Assembly: GCA_002286715.1 (NCBI GenBank)
Contig: NSJX01000011.1
Coordinates: 70,106-134,105, forward strand
Length of the DNA stretch: 64,000 bases
Direction of reading: 5' to 3'
From: Dentipellis sp. KUC8613
Lineage: Eukaryota; Basidiomycota; Agaricomycetes; Russulales; Hericiaceae
The translations under genes were made by a program, and so were the position numbers. Of the stretch, positions 24,047 through 34,740 are shown one piece after another (positions within the stretch are counted from its first letter, which is position 1; the number at the start of each line of letters is the position of its first letter). The notes under the pieces were generated by a model. The model did not search any database and was not told the origin of the DNA. It saw only the letters and a program-made list of their open reading frames with translations.

Positions 24047-24347
24047 GTTTGGTAGAGTGAGTGAGACGAGGACTCGTCCGGTGTGGGTGAGTGTGGAGAG
24101 TGGCGAAGGTCACAAGGTCGATTACCACGCACATTATTACTGTAGCTAAGCCCACAACAATACAGTCACCACATCTACAAGCCAAGCCATGTTCCGTCGA
24201 TGCATTTACAGTCTGAGTACTATAATTGTACACGACAAAACAAACGGTGATTGCTATAGTATACAAGTGTTCTCCAGGGGTGACCTGAAGATGGTGCCAC
24301 GGCTACTGCTCCCACTACCCGCAACATCTAGAGTAAGTTCTACAATA
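24047..24347. other. intergenic region between two reverse-strand genes
   Basis: Promoter of the GYF-protein gene and 3' UTR of the PQ-loop gene. Nothing further is visible. Confidence 0.4.
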
Positions 24348-26396
24348 CTACAAACTCTCCACAACAGCCTCCTCTCCCGGGTGCATCTCAGGTGCCAGCG
24401 GACGTCTCCGCCCAGCATGGGTGGAATCTTCCATAGCGCTCGCACCTGCACTCAGTAACCCCTCCTCTTCCTCCGAGTGCGTCCTCGCTCGCACAGATTC
24501 ACGCCGTCCTCGATGACCATGCGGATGCGGGTGTTGTCGATAAATGAATGACTGCATGACGATTGTCACGTCGAACATGAGTGTACCACCACTGCCAAGA
24601 AGATAGCTGAACGCGACGTATGAGCATTTGTATTGCAGTAGATAGGAACACATGGGACTCACGGTATGCTTTCAGTTATGTAGGCAGATGCTTCAGCTGG
24701 AGGAAGGTATATCTTGGGCGATGAAAGGATTGACAAGACGTAAAAGAAGTTGCCCAGAAATGCGAAGATAAACAGGTACATTGAGAGGCCCTGCATAAAT
24801 CATGCGTCAGGAACGTTCGTTCATGCCACAGATCCGAGACATACCTCTACCGATTTTCGAACGAACTGGGCAACGTCCGAAGCAAACAAGCATCAGTTGT
24901 GAAGATTCACAGAAGCATGACACACGAATCACGCACGTTTTTCCAGATCTGGGGTAATCGGGAGGTCAGATACAGCGTCGTGCATGACCATGCAAAAATG
25001 CGGCCAATTATACGCTCCATGGACGGCGGCGTGTGTCGTGGTGGCTCGTGGTCGGGACCATCGCCCGGCAGTGGTTGGTCAAAGACCAGATTGATAGCTT
25101 CTGCCGGCGGAGGGGCACCTGCAATAAAGGGGTCCGGGGAAATTGACGTCGACGGCATCTCTACATTAGATAGCACACGTCCGACTGGAGCACTGTTCGG
25201 AACCGCGACACCTCTCCCGTTTCTAGCCAACGTCCCGACGCTGAACAATGCCCACGCCCCCATGAAAACCATGCTAGCACCTCGTCTGCTTGCTCGCGAA
25301 CTCCGCCTTCGTTGGCTTTCGTCTTGCACACGCCGCCATTCTTCGTCTTCAGCATCCTCAGAGCCATATTCGACTCGCTGGAGTGATCGCCCACGAGCGG
25401 CAAGTGCCTCGAGATCTCCGTTCTGTGTGGTGAACTGGAGTGAGCTTGGTAGAGTCGGCGAGTTGGGGGACTGATAGCCGCGGCCGGTAGATGAATGCCG
25501 CTCCTTGCTCCAGGCGACATGTTTTCGTCGACCAGTCCGACCACCCTCAGAGTGGAAACTGTCAGCGAGGGCAGTCAGAGCCTCTTCATCTACCTCGTTT
25601 TCGCCCTCTTCTCGGTCCCCATCATCCACACGGGCGTCTACACTGCTGTGTCGTGGCCATCGTGTGCGGCCATATGAAGGTGCGGCGTGTGCCTCTTCTT
25701 GTTGTGCTGCAAGCGCGGCGACAGCAGCTACGTTTGCCGCTACGTTGGAAAGCGTGCGATATCGTGGTGCGCTTCGTTCAAGGCCAGACACAGACGGGAA
25801 CGTTCGAGAGCCGGAACGACTGAAAGCAGGTACGGGCGTTGCAGTCTTGCGGTAATAGAAGTACTGTGACACCAACATGAGGTCAACCGTGCAGAAATAG
25901 GTGGCAAGCCATGTCTGAAGGACGATCAGCTACACGTGCGGTAGAAATGAAGGCGGCATGCTGACCTGGAAGGGAAGCTGGTGGGTGAGGATACACCCGA
26001 TAAGATTCGTCAAATCGCCTGCGGCATAATGAGTGAAGGCGAAACATCGGAGAGGCAAATATGACGAACCAAGAAGCCAGTTTGCAAGGAATGGAAGAGC
26101 GAGCCCCTCTACAGACTGCCTGCGTATGTTCTCCAGAACTTGGCTGGATTGCGCGATAAGAGGCAAGGCTTGCGAATATACTGAAATACGTACGGAAACT
26201 GCGCACCGAGCCAGCATGCGATAGAAATATACCCAGTGGTATCGCTGAGGAAAGAGGCCGAGGGACTGAGCATGGTCGCCGTGCCAGAGCAGGCGGTGCG
26301 GGGAACGTTTGCTGCTCGCGCGGCCGCAGAGTTCTCGGACTCGGCAGCGCGCCTGCTCTTCCCTTCAGCTGCCTCATTCTGTCTGCTCGCTCCCAT
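24348..26396 (-). CDS. PQ-loop vacuolar/lysosomal basic amino-acid transporter (Ypq1-like)
   Basis: A seven-helix PQ-loop membrane protein of about 570 residues; ATG at 26396 (MGASRQNEAA). Splicing at 26174-26130 completes the first PQ motif, SIACWLGAQFPQVLENIRRQSVEGL. The second is LYLTSRLPQIWKNFVRKSVEGLSMYLF. These Pro-Gln pairs act as hinges in cystinosin/PQLC2/Ypq1 transporters, which export cationic amino acids or cystine from the vacuole or lysosome. An unusually long polar loop (about 200 residues, 25100-25860) separates the two halves. The C-terminal tail contains an EEEEGLL acidic dileucine, which is known to direct related proteins to the vacuole through AP-3. The start is divergent from the CTLH gene, 125 bp away. 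Confidence 0.85.
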
Positions 26397-26521
26397 ATCC
26401 GCAGGCACACTTTCTAGGTAACTCTGCCAGTCGCAATTGTCTCTAGTAACGCGCATGTGCCCCAAGCGTTCTGTCTCTCGCACTCGCGCACGCCCCGTCG
26501 CTGCTCGCTCCCACTGTTGAG
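26397..26521. promoter_or_regulatory. short bidirectional promoter, PQ-loop / CTLH gene
   Basis: Only 125 bp separate two outward-facing start codons, so both promoters and both 5' leaders must share this stretch or extend into the genes. Confidence 0.5.
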
Positions 26522-27813
26522 ATGAGTGCGAAGACCCAGAAGAAGGCTTCGCTCAACGCGCAATTCATGAATCCCAAGGCTCAGCAGCTCGTAGGTGATC
26601 TCTACGCTCTTCGTGTGATGTTCTACTGACCATATTTCAGCGTTACCTCGTCCTTGACTATCTGTCGCACAATTGCTACACGCGAACAGCGAAGGCATTC
26701 GCTAGAGACAGCATTGTCCGCCACCTAGATGCCGATGGGGATGAAGTTCCGCGGCCTGAGGGCGAGGGTGACTCTTTTGGAATCACCGACGATGAATTGA
26801 AACAGATTGAGCTTCGCCGAGGCAAGCGCTCCCCCACCTCACGGCATAATCCCATTGACCCCCTGGTGCAGATGTTCAAACCAGCATTCTCTCAGGCCGT
26901 GTCGATGATGCCACAAACGCTCTGAACACTCACTTCCCTGCCGTGTTATCCGATGGACATGCGACGCCTGAGCGGCCCAAATCTTCGTCATCGTCACACG
27001 ACATCATTGATTCCATCATCCCGCTCTCCGTCGAACCTGCCCATTTATACTTGAATCTGCGTATACTGGCCTTCGTGGAAGCTGCGCGCACCATACCTCT
27101 CAACTACGCTTCTGGGCCTACGACCGCAGAATCTGCCGTTGAAGATTCTGCCTTGTCAGACATCTCTAACGGAGTCGCGAATATCCGAGAGCCAGATCTG
27201 ATTCCAGATTCAGATGCTCACCTAGAACGCCTCTTCCAGCACGCTTGCGAGCTCTATGATTGCTCGCAGCTGCTCAAGGATCCCGCCGATCGCGCTGCAT
27301 ACCACAAGGAGCTGGCTTCCATCAGCAGTTTGCTGGCATACAAGGTTCCAGAGAAGAGTCCCATGGCCAGTTATCTTTCTCAGAACAGGCGAGAACAGGT
27401 CGCAGACGAAGTCAACAGCGCGATTCTTTGTGAGTTTTGCTTGATCCCTTTCGACGCTTCATCATTCCGTGTTCATGTCATGTACTTGCCTCAAAGACAG
27501 AGCAGGGCTTTCTCCTATATCGTACCTGGAGTTATATGTCCGCTATACTGGCGTCTTGTGGCAATACCTCAATGACTTGCGCATAAAAATGCCGCCAGCA
27601 GCCGGCATGCCTCCGGGCGTTCGCATCCCAGTGCGTCGACCGGTCACCTCCAATGCCACCGTGCCTCCAACGAAGGCTCAGGCCACTGACAAGGACAACT
27701 CTGAGGTATTTCTGACTCCGATTAATTTTTCACTGTGGTCATCACATTGACCTACTCCGTCCGTTCGGCAGATTGCCCCCTTGTTCGACCTGAGGTCCTT
27801 CCTCTCTTCATAG
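26522..27813 (+). CDS. LisH/CTLH-CRA protein (RanBPM C-terminal/GID-complex type)
   Basis: About 340 residues. Start ATG is at 26522; exon 1 ends AQQL and exon 2 begins with the LisH motif RYLVLDYLSHNCYTRTAKAFARDS. After a GC-AG intron (26822-26895) the CTLH helix continues as ELKQIELRRGRVDDATNAL, then NTHFPAVL. The CRA region includes PAHLYLNLRILAFVEAART, DPADRAAYHKELASISSLLAY and YLELYVRYTGVLWQYL. Two more introns follow and the protein ends FDLRSFLSS. LisH-CTLH-CRA proteins are subunits or partners of the GID/CTLH ubiquitin ligase. No SPRY or RING domain is present here, so it resembles the C-terminal half of RanBPM or an enlarged Gid8; which one cannot be decided from the sequence. Confidence 0.8.
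26822..26895 (+). other. GC-AG intron in the CTLH gene
   Basis: The donor is CCGAG|GCAAGC and the acceptor CTCTCAG, 74 nt. Reading through gives a TGA after 24 codons and breaks the CTLH helix, whereas removal joins ELRRG to RVDDATNAL and restores the domain. GC-AG introns are a known minority class whose donors otherwise match the consensus well, as here. Confidence 0.7.
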
Positions 27814-28044
27814 TTCCCATCGCATCAAACAAACATGAGTGGATCATATTTATTTTCGTTTACATGTATCATCAGCCTTCTCTGGACCACTAGTATGTAT
27901 TTCACCGGTCCCTCGGCCTGTCGTCGGATCCTTCAGTGATACTCTGTAAAGTTCTCTGCCATAACGCCCCCGTAGACGGCCTTTCTATGTTCAAATATAT
28001 ACCATAGCTGTTTGTTGTATTCATTCCCGGTGAAGACACCGCAC
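27814..28044. other. convergent 3' region
   Basis: Shared 3' UTR space of two converging genes; nothing else visible. Confidence 0.4.
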
Positions 28045-29200
28045 CTACGAAACGATCTCGACCTCTGTCCATCTCCCTCGATTCACTTCCCGCAAGGCCT
28101 CCGGCGTTATCCCGCATTCTCTGCACCCGAAAACCCTCAAATGTCTCCATCTGTTCCACGCAACTTGTTCAAGTAGCCCCTTCTCGCCCCAATGTGTTGT
28201 ACTCAGCCAGGGATTGTACGACAGATCCAACACCTCGAGCTGAGGACACTTCCCCGTCAGTCGGTGCACGGGAACAGCCGACGGCAGGTGCAAAAGCGCC
28301 AAGTGCGTCAAGGACGGTGGGAGGGTCAGGAGAGTCGGAACCGACAGCGTTGTGGCGAGGAGGATCAAGCTGTAAATGGGCGCAGGTCCGGGCATAGACC
28401 ATTCGTCATCAGCGGTAGTATTCCAAGAAGCTTCTGGGGGGTCCTCGGGATCTGTGGTACCGGGGGAAGATGATCGTAAAGACGCCGTTGACTCTGGTTC
28501 TTGAAAGGACGGACGGAACGTGTCGCTGCGCAGGGAGGCCTGAGGCCCCACGATGATGATCTCGCCATCCGCATGCCCTCCGGGGTCGAAGAGCGAATAC
28601 AGCGTTGGGTTTGACAGCGGACAGTGAACCGCAGTATAGCGCAGGAGCTCTCTGCGCGTGTGGGGTGAGAGATACGGAACGACGTCCTCGACGAACTCTC
28701 TGCCCGGACCACAATAGTCCAGCAGCACGCGTAGACACAGGTTCACGAGAGTGGGAAGCGATGCCCCACCGGACGCCTGGGCTTGGCTATGACCTGGAGA
28801 TGCCCCACTGCGAGAGAGCATGAGGGAGAGCGCTTCTTGTCTGCCTTCGACAGTGCTGAGTGCATCACGAGTATCGTGATGTTGGACCCAGCTGCGGGGG
28901 ACAGGTCCTGCCACGGTGCTTGAGCTTGGACCTGGAGCTGGTGTACGATATTCTGTGCCAAATATGACACTGTAGGGGAGAGATGGTCCTGTAGACCGCC
29001 TCGCTACATTGGATAGATGCTCATTGGAGCCTCGTACATTTTGGGAGTGTCGAAAATGCTCTCCGCTGTGTACAAGCAGTAGGTCAATCGATCAGCTACT
29101 TTAGGCGGCTAAAGCAGAGCACGTACCGCAGCGTATGCAATAGAGAATTGACTTCCCTTCTCTCTTTCAAGGGCCCACCCTCGCGCAATTTTGACCCCAT
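28045..29200 (-). CDS. leucine-rich-repeat-like protein of unknown function
   Basis: Two exons on the reverse strand. Exon 1 starts at the ATG at 29200 (MGSKLREGGPLKERREV); an intron of about 55 nt (roughly 29072-29126) joins HTLR to GEHFRHSQNV. The protein has about 364 residues. The C-terminal third has LRR-like spacing (LPPSLTHLALLHLPSAV, then CPQLEVLDLSYNPWL, then LRVFGCRECGITPEAL). The first two-thirds contain PTLVNLCLRVLLDYCGPG and YLSPHTRRELLRYTAV, which look like a helical or F-box-adjacent module but lack a clear F-box. It may be an LRR adaptor; function unknown. Confidence 0.7.
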
Positions 29201-29806
29201 TTCAATTTGACAAAGCGGCCTCGCACAACTAACAGCTACTCATGCAAACTGGAGGAGGTATGTCCGTCGGAAACATGAGAGCTAGAGATTAACTTCAGCA
29301 AGAGTCCAGGTATATAGATGAGGCCATACTGCATTCTTCCTCACTTACCTGTTGAGTCCAAAGATTTTCGAGGGCTTGTGGTAGACGTCTAGAGGAGCTG
29401 CAAATGTTCTCAGTACATGTGTAATCCACCAATAGTCTCATGGGCAATGACGCGACGGCGGCAGCATAACTCCATGGAATTCTACGTGCCATGCCACACA
29501 GACTCAAACACGGCGTAGAAAGCAGTTCTAGGTGCGCTAAGCACAGGAACTCGACTACTAGCTGGCGATCCCATATTTCACGTTCCGCTGGATTTCATCC
29601 ATGTATCGCACAAACAAATTACTGTACAAGTACACTTTCTCTGTTATGACTGCTGCTAAAGCCATAAGAAAGGGCCAAAGAACATGGCAGTTCATTTTGT
29701 ATGCATGACATGACATACAGCTGCAAAGTGCAAGGAAATAGGTAATGTATCATGTAATGCATATGTACCATACCGCCGCCAACTCCCCATCCAGCAACAA
29801 AAACAC
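29201..29806. other. intergenic region between LRR-like gene and RPL7
   Basis: About 600 bp, AT-rich toward the RPL7 side. It should hold the promoter of the LRR-like gene and the RPL7 3' UTR. The open frame at 29295-29507 on the reverse strand has no recognisable domain and was not called. Confidence 0.45.
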
Positions 29807-30996
29807 TCAGTTCATCTGGCGGATGAGCTTGTTGATGTTGTCCTCCCGGTTGCCGAAGTCACCACCCTCGACGTAGTGCTTGAACTTCCGGGTCCTCCAG
29901 CCGCCAGTGGGGTTGGAGAGCTTGAACGGCCAGAGGAAGTTGGACGCCTGAACATATTTGATTAAAGATTGCGCTATCAAACACAAAAGTGATACGAACC
30001 TGCTTGAAGTTGGGGCCAACGGTGAAGATCTCGTGAACGAGGTCCTCGACGGAAAGGATGTCGAATTTGCCGAGGGACTCCTCGATGACAGCGTTGTTCG
30101 ACAGGGGGATGCGCTGCTTGTTGACCTTGCCGTAGCCGCGCTTGTAGATCAGCTCACGGACGGTCTTAAGGTTGGGCTCGCTAATATGGAGTTCAGCACT
30201 GACGTTCATGAGCAGAAAAAAAACGGGACTCACCCGTAGGTAACGTAAGGCTCAATGAGACGGAGCATCTGCTGAGTCGCCTTGGTCACCCGAACGAAGA
30301 CACCATTGTTGATCTGCAGGAGGCGGAGGAGCTGCAAGATCTTGCGGGGTTTTGGTGCAATCTCGTTGATACTGAAAAAAAGCATAAACGATCGAGCGGC
30401 CCCAAGGAAGAGCAAGCACATACCCACGGATACGGACAACGAAGTAAACCTTGGGCTGGGCAGGGACGTAGAAGTCACCAGATGCCCGGACAGCCCGCTT
30501 CAGACGAATCTCCTCCTTCTCCTGCGTCAGGTACTCCTTCACATACGACTCGGCGCGCTTGAAGAGGACCTTGCGCTTCGCCTTGGCAGCCTACAAACAT
30601 GAATCCAGTCAGTTAAGTGGACTCAATTATTGCAGCGGTTGAGTGTCAGTCCCGAAAGATGGTTAATTGAAGGCAACATGGTAAAACAGAGTCGTACTAG
30701 CCATTCAAAGAAAAAATATGCATCATACAGAAAGATCGGATAGATACTCACCTTGCGCGCTTCTGCGGCAGCCACCAACCGCTCCTCACGAGCCTTCTCA
30801 TTTTGCTTGCGTTTCTTGAGGAGAGTCTCCGGGACCTCGATGTCCTGTCCGTACACGAATATTAAAAACCGAACGACTTGTGTGTAACGAACGCATTACT
30901 GACCGAGACAGTCGGGACGCTTCATAGACATGAATTCGGTCAGTCGCACAAACAGCTTGCTTGAGGGTAATATACGCACGTTGTGTGGGCCGCCAT
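29807..30996 (-). CDS. RPL7: 60S ribosomal protein uL30 (RPL7)
   Basis: Structural protein of the large ribosomal subunit, about 250 residues. ATG at 30996. Exon 1 is 17 nt (30980-30996) and exon 2 is a 16-nt microexon (30904-30919), joining as MAAHTTVPTVS. Later exons give [21 protein letters not shown], a basic helix [19 protein letters not shown], the core [58 protein letters not shown], and the C-terminus [19 protein letters not shown] ... INKLIRQMN. These match eukaryotic uL30 along the full length. Intron 3 (30591-30751, 161 nt) is far longer than the others and holds a probable C/D snoRNA. Confidence 0.95.
30640..30735 (-). ncRNA. probable box C/D snoRNA in RPL7 intron 3 (25S rRNA methylation guide)
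   Basis: On the reverse strand the intron holds ATGATGC (30720-30726), a near match to box C (RUGAUGA), and CTGA (30646-30649) as box D or D'. Immediately upstream of that CTGA is a 12-nt guide, CCATCTTTCGGG, spaced by one A. It is the exact antisense of CCCGAAAGATGG, a very conserved 25S/28S rRNA segment that includes yeast G805 and A807. Counting five nucleotides up from box D places the target on the G corresponding to yeast Gm805 (guided there by snR39b). In yeast the related guides snR39 and snR59 (A807) sit in introns of RPL7A and RPL7B, so the host gene agrees. A second CTGA at 30609-30612 could be the terminal box D. The flanking stem is weak, so limits are approximate. Confidence 0.62.
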
Positions 30997-31230
30997 TGCT
31001 TGAGGATGGGTGGTGTAGTCTACGCGACCCAACACTGCCTAAGCTGGGAAGCCGGTGGCTGCAAACTATACAGTATGACAAATTCTTTCTCACAATTTCA
31101 CACTTTCAATTCCATGTTAGGTAAGCACCACTGAACGCCCACACACTGCGCGATAAATGGGTAAAAGACGAAGTCCGTCGCCGAGACTGCCATCTACATA
31201 TGTCTGACTACGCGCCAATAAAACCAAACG

Positions 31231-34200
31231 CTAGAACTGCATGGTCGTGGGTGGTGTTCGACTAGCCCATAGACCACCACAAATGCACCGGTTCAGCCAC
31301 TTCTTCTCCCATGCCCTCCATCGTAATGATATGTGGTTGATCCCTCCGGTGTCCAATCCATTTGACTTCCCACCACAGACTAGACAAACATTACTGTGAC
31401 CTTGACTTCGCAGAATTCCCTTTGATACGATGTCACGGTTCCGATCATTGAGCGCATCTTCGACCAGTTCGAAGTTTGACACACCCGTCACAAAATCTTG
31501 CGGTTTAATGAAGAGACGTGGCCTGTTGATAGCACTGCTATCAACCATTCTTCGCACTAGATCTTGAAGTGCGCTGACCAGGGAGAGCCGCGGTCGGCAC
31601 GAAGCTAGACTTCGTCGAAGGTCTTCCCCTGGTTGATAGTAAGATGGTTGTTATAATCTGGTAACAATTGCACTGACCATTAAGGAGCACCACGTCATCA
31701 GCCGCAGCAACCATCGCAGTTTCGAGCTCCTTGAGGTTCAACCCAGAACAGTCAACGAAGTCCACAAGAATGCCTTTGGCCATTTGAGCATTCTCGACAC
31801 TGGGATTCAGTTTCTTGACGTATTCATAGAAACGGCCGACGGCGCCGACAGCTACGCGGAGCTGTCTGAAAGCATGGGGATGTAGCAAGTGGAGAAATAT
31901 CGGGGGCAGCGTTGAACTGGGTTTCACTACATGACCGGTTGAGACAATCAGGTGGGAGTGCAGCGATGGGGCACTTACCATCTTCAACGCTATGTCCTTC
32001 TTGGAACAAGATGCACTCCCTGATTAACTGTTCCAAGAAGTCGATGAGCCACCTGGATAGTCCCATTAAGGGCCAGATTGCCTCTGACCGCTCGTATTAA
32101 CCACTGAAAAATCCCAAAGCTTCTTCAACTCTTACCTAGGTCCGACTGCTCGCCATCCTTGCAATCTTCAAAAGCATTAGCACAAGCCGCTACTGAACAC
32201 AAGTCTTGTGCAGCTTTCCATCGGGAATTCAGCTCTTCGATATCTGTATTTGAGGCTTGGTGTGCCCTGGAACTACGGCCCATGGATGTGAGTGGGCCAC
32301 ATGGTTGTAGGCGAGATGTCTCAACTCACCGATAGACGTCGACGAGGAGACCAAATTCCTCTACGTGCCAGTTGATGGGGCCCGAGACCTTGCCTTCTTG
32401 TAGCAGAGTAAGTGTCTCATAGAGTATACTCTCGACGTGATGAAGGGTAGTTAATGGCGAAGATAGATTGTGAACCACATCAGCTACCGTTCGCCTTGAT
32501 CGGATGGCAGCTACTAGAGCCCGAGATTCTTCTGAGAACGTCTTGCTACGATCTTCTGGGAGGTAATCCATTTGAGATCAGATCCTGTGGAGGGTTCATG
32601 AGCAACCTACCTGTGGAGGGTGGTATACGCGTAGACTCTATGCTCCTCGGCATAAGGTGTATAGTAAGTTTCGATGGAAGGAACGAAGGAGGCGATATCG
32701 AGCACAGAAGGGAGTCATTTGGGGAAACAACAACGTTGAATGGCACTGATTCGAGCTGGTCAGCGACATAAAGTATTTCCCACAAAGACACCTACGACTA
32801 CATAAAACGCTCTCTGTGTTTGGCGCAAGGATAGGTCTAGCCTGCCATTGCGCGTCGTCTTCAAGCCCAGGCCTAAGACATCTCAGTGAGTGGGTGCATG
32901 GTAGATCATGCTATCAACATACAACTTAAAGACCTGAAGTCTTCCTATCGGAATCTCCTTTGACTTTCCCCTGCCTCGGGGTAGAACGACGGAAGTACTG
33001 ACGACACCTGCCAGAAGGGTGTCGCTGGAGGAACCAGGACGATGGGGGCTCAAGAAGGTGACCACATCCGACGGAAATGCACGTGAATTTGAGCGCCTGC
33101 AAAGCTGCAGAGGGCGTCAGAATACTGAGGTCAGAATTGATCTAGAAGTTTCATACCCATGGCGAGAAGCTGCTGGTAGCCAAAGATGAATTCGTTAGAG
33201 AGAATACGATCAATTCCGACTTCGGGCTAGACGTGTCTGTTGCTGTATTAGACAAAGTAAGACACCCGATAAATATGCTCACAATCTCCAAAATCAACAA
33301 ATGACGCGACTAGATGCATCTGTGCCCCACGCTGCGCGGTGGACGGAGATGGTATACTAGGGATCAGTACGATGCTGCTCAGCTGCTCAGAATCACACAT
33401 TTGCGGCGGGAGTGGATTGCTTGATAGACCTGTCCGGGTGATCAGCGTGGGGAGGGGATGCTACCCTTGAAAGACGGACTCATGGCAACACCATCGAAGC
33501 CTAAGCGCACTTCGCACAGCTCAATGATAGGTTCTTCTCCCCAGTGTCCCCAGCCGGAAAGTTCAGACGATTGCAAAGTTTGATCTACATTGAGTGAAAG
33601 GTGCATGTCGAGCGAGGACGAGAGCGCTGGCGGGGGTGCGGGTGCGGGAACCACGCGGGAGTGCATGGCCACGATAATTGACATCTCTAAAGCATCCCAC
33701 TACTTTGAAAGACGTACACCCTGCAGATGTCGACGAGGACTCACCTCCATGCATCACCCCGATTGCTGCACGGACACATATCTTGATATCCTGCGAACTC
33801 GAGGAGGCGGATGGCATGTTTGGGGAACTCAGGTCCTCGCGCGTCTCGTCCGGTTGCGTCAGTAAGCATCTCAACGTACTGACAGAGGGCGACCCAGTGC
33901 GATAGTATATCAAGTTCGCTTGCAGGTCCTGAGTCACCACAAAAAGAGTCGGGTCTGAACAGGGAGTTGGAGGGCCGGAGGGTGGTAGACGGGATGCATG
34001 GCCGGAAGATGCTATGCTCCACTACACACAGATACGTCAGTAGCAGATTCATACGTTCCATGCAGATGAGAGGACCTGTCGAGTATGTCCCAACCATGCG
34101 CTTGTTACCACACCCGCACCTCTCGCGAACGGCCACCAGTCCTTGAGGTTCCAATCGTTGACATGCACTCCGCGACTCCAAAAGCATCCGATTCCCTCGC

Positions 34201-34732
34201 TCCCTCTACTTGGGTAATATGCGAACAGCCAGCGATCGTCCGGGGATATTGTGAGAGTAGTGGGCGGGTAGTAAGATGTCGGGGAATTCAGAATTGGGGA
34301 GGGAGCCGGGACAGTAAACTGCTTAGACGACGGAAACAGGCGGCCGTAAATGACGGGTTCAGTGGGATGTGCGGTAAAGATAGTAGACGAAAGAGAGCCC
34401 CATGCAATAGGTCTGAGTGGTAACAAAGGTAAGTGTAAGTATGAGAACCACGCATGCGTAAGACTCACCTGTCCTGACACTCGAGCAAAGGATGGAGTTC
34501 CCACCACCCGGTGTGCAAAGCATCCTCCTCCTTGGCCTTTCCTTTGGATGGCGAGGAGAAGGGGGTCGCCATAGCTTAGAGATGAGTTGAAGTTATGTGT
34601 CCAAGGACAAAAGGTGTTGAGCCGAGCGGTCAAGTTCACTTGGCGCCCGTAATTGCTAGCAGCGCCCGCGCCGTCGTGCTGGGCTCTCCGCGTCCCCACT
34701 CCTGGCTTTAGCGCCCACTCCGCCGTGACCAT
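31231..34732 (-). CDS. MED16: Mediator complex subunit 16 (Med16/Sin4-like)
   Basis: Tail-module subunit of the Mediator complex that relays activator signals to RNA polymerase II. The most upstream credible ATG is at 34732 (MVTAEWALKPG). The protein is roughly 900-1,000 residues in many exons. The N-terminal WD40-like part includes LTISPDDRWLFAYYPSRGSEGIGCFW and NLKDWWPFARGAGVV. Further pieces are PEEPIIELCEVRLGFDGVA-like WGEEPIIELCEVRLGFDG. The C-terminal helical part has WPLMGLSRWLIDFLEQLIREC, ILVDFVDCSGLNLKELE and INRPRLFIKPQDFV. The end, RAWEKKWLNRCICGGLW, has the Trp/Cys/Gly pattern typical of Med16. Internal borders were not all resolved. The start lies 8 bp from that of PAC3 on the other strand. 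Confidence 0.82.
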
Positions 34733-34740
34733 ATACCAAG

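Noticed and set aside
28968..29005. 38-nt intron near the start of the LRR-like gene (with start MYEAPMSIYP)
   Set aside because: Another frame is open through this stretch and continues upstream to a normal ATG exon through a 55-nt intron.
34421..34480. Intron GTGAGT...CTCAG in the MED16 first exon
   Set aside because: Donor and acceptor phases disagree and splicing leads to a stop after about 17 codons; the frame is open without it. RNA data would settle this.
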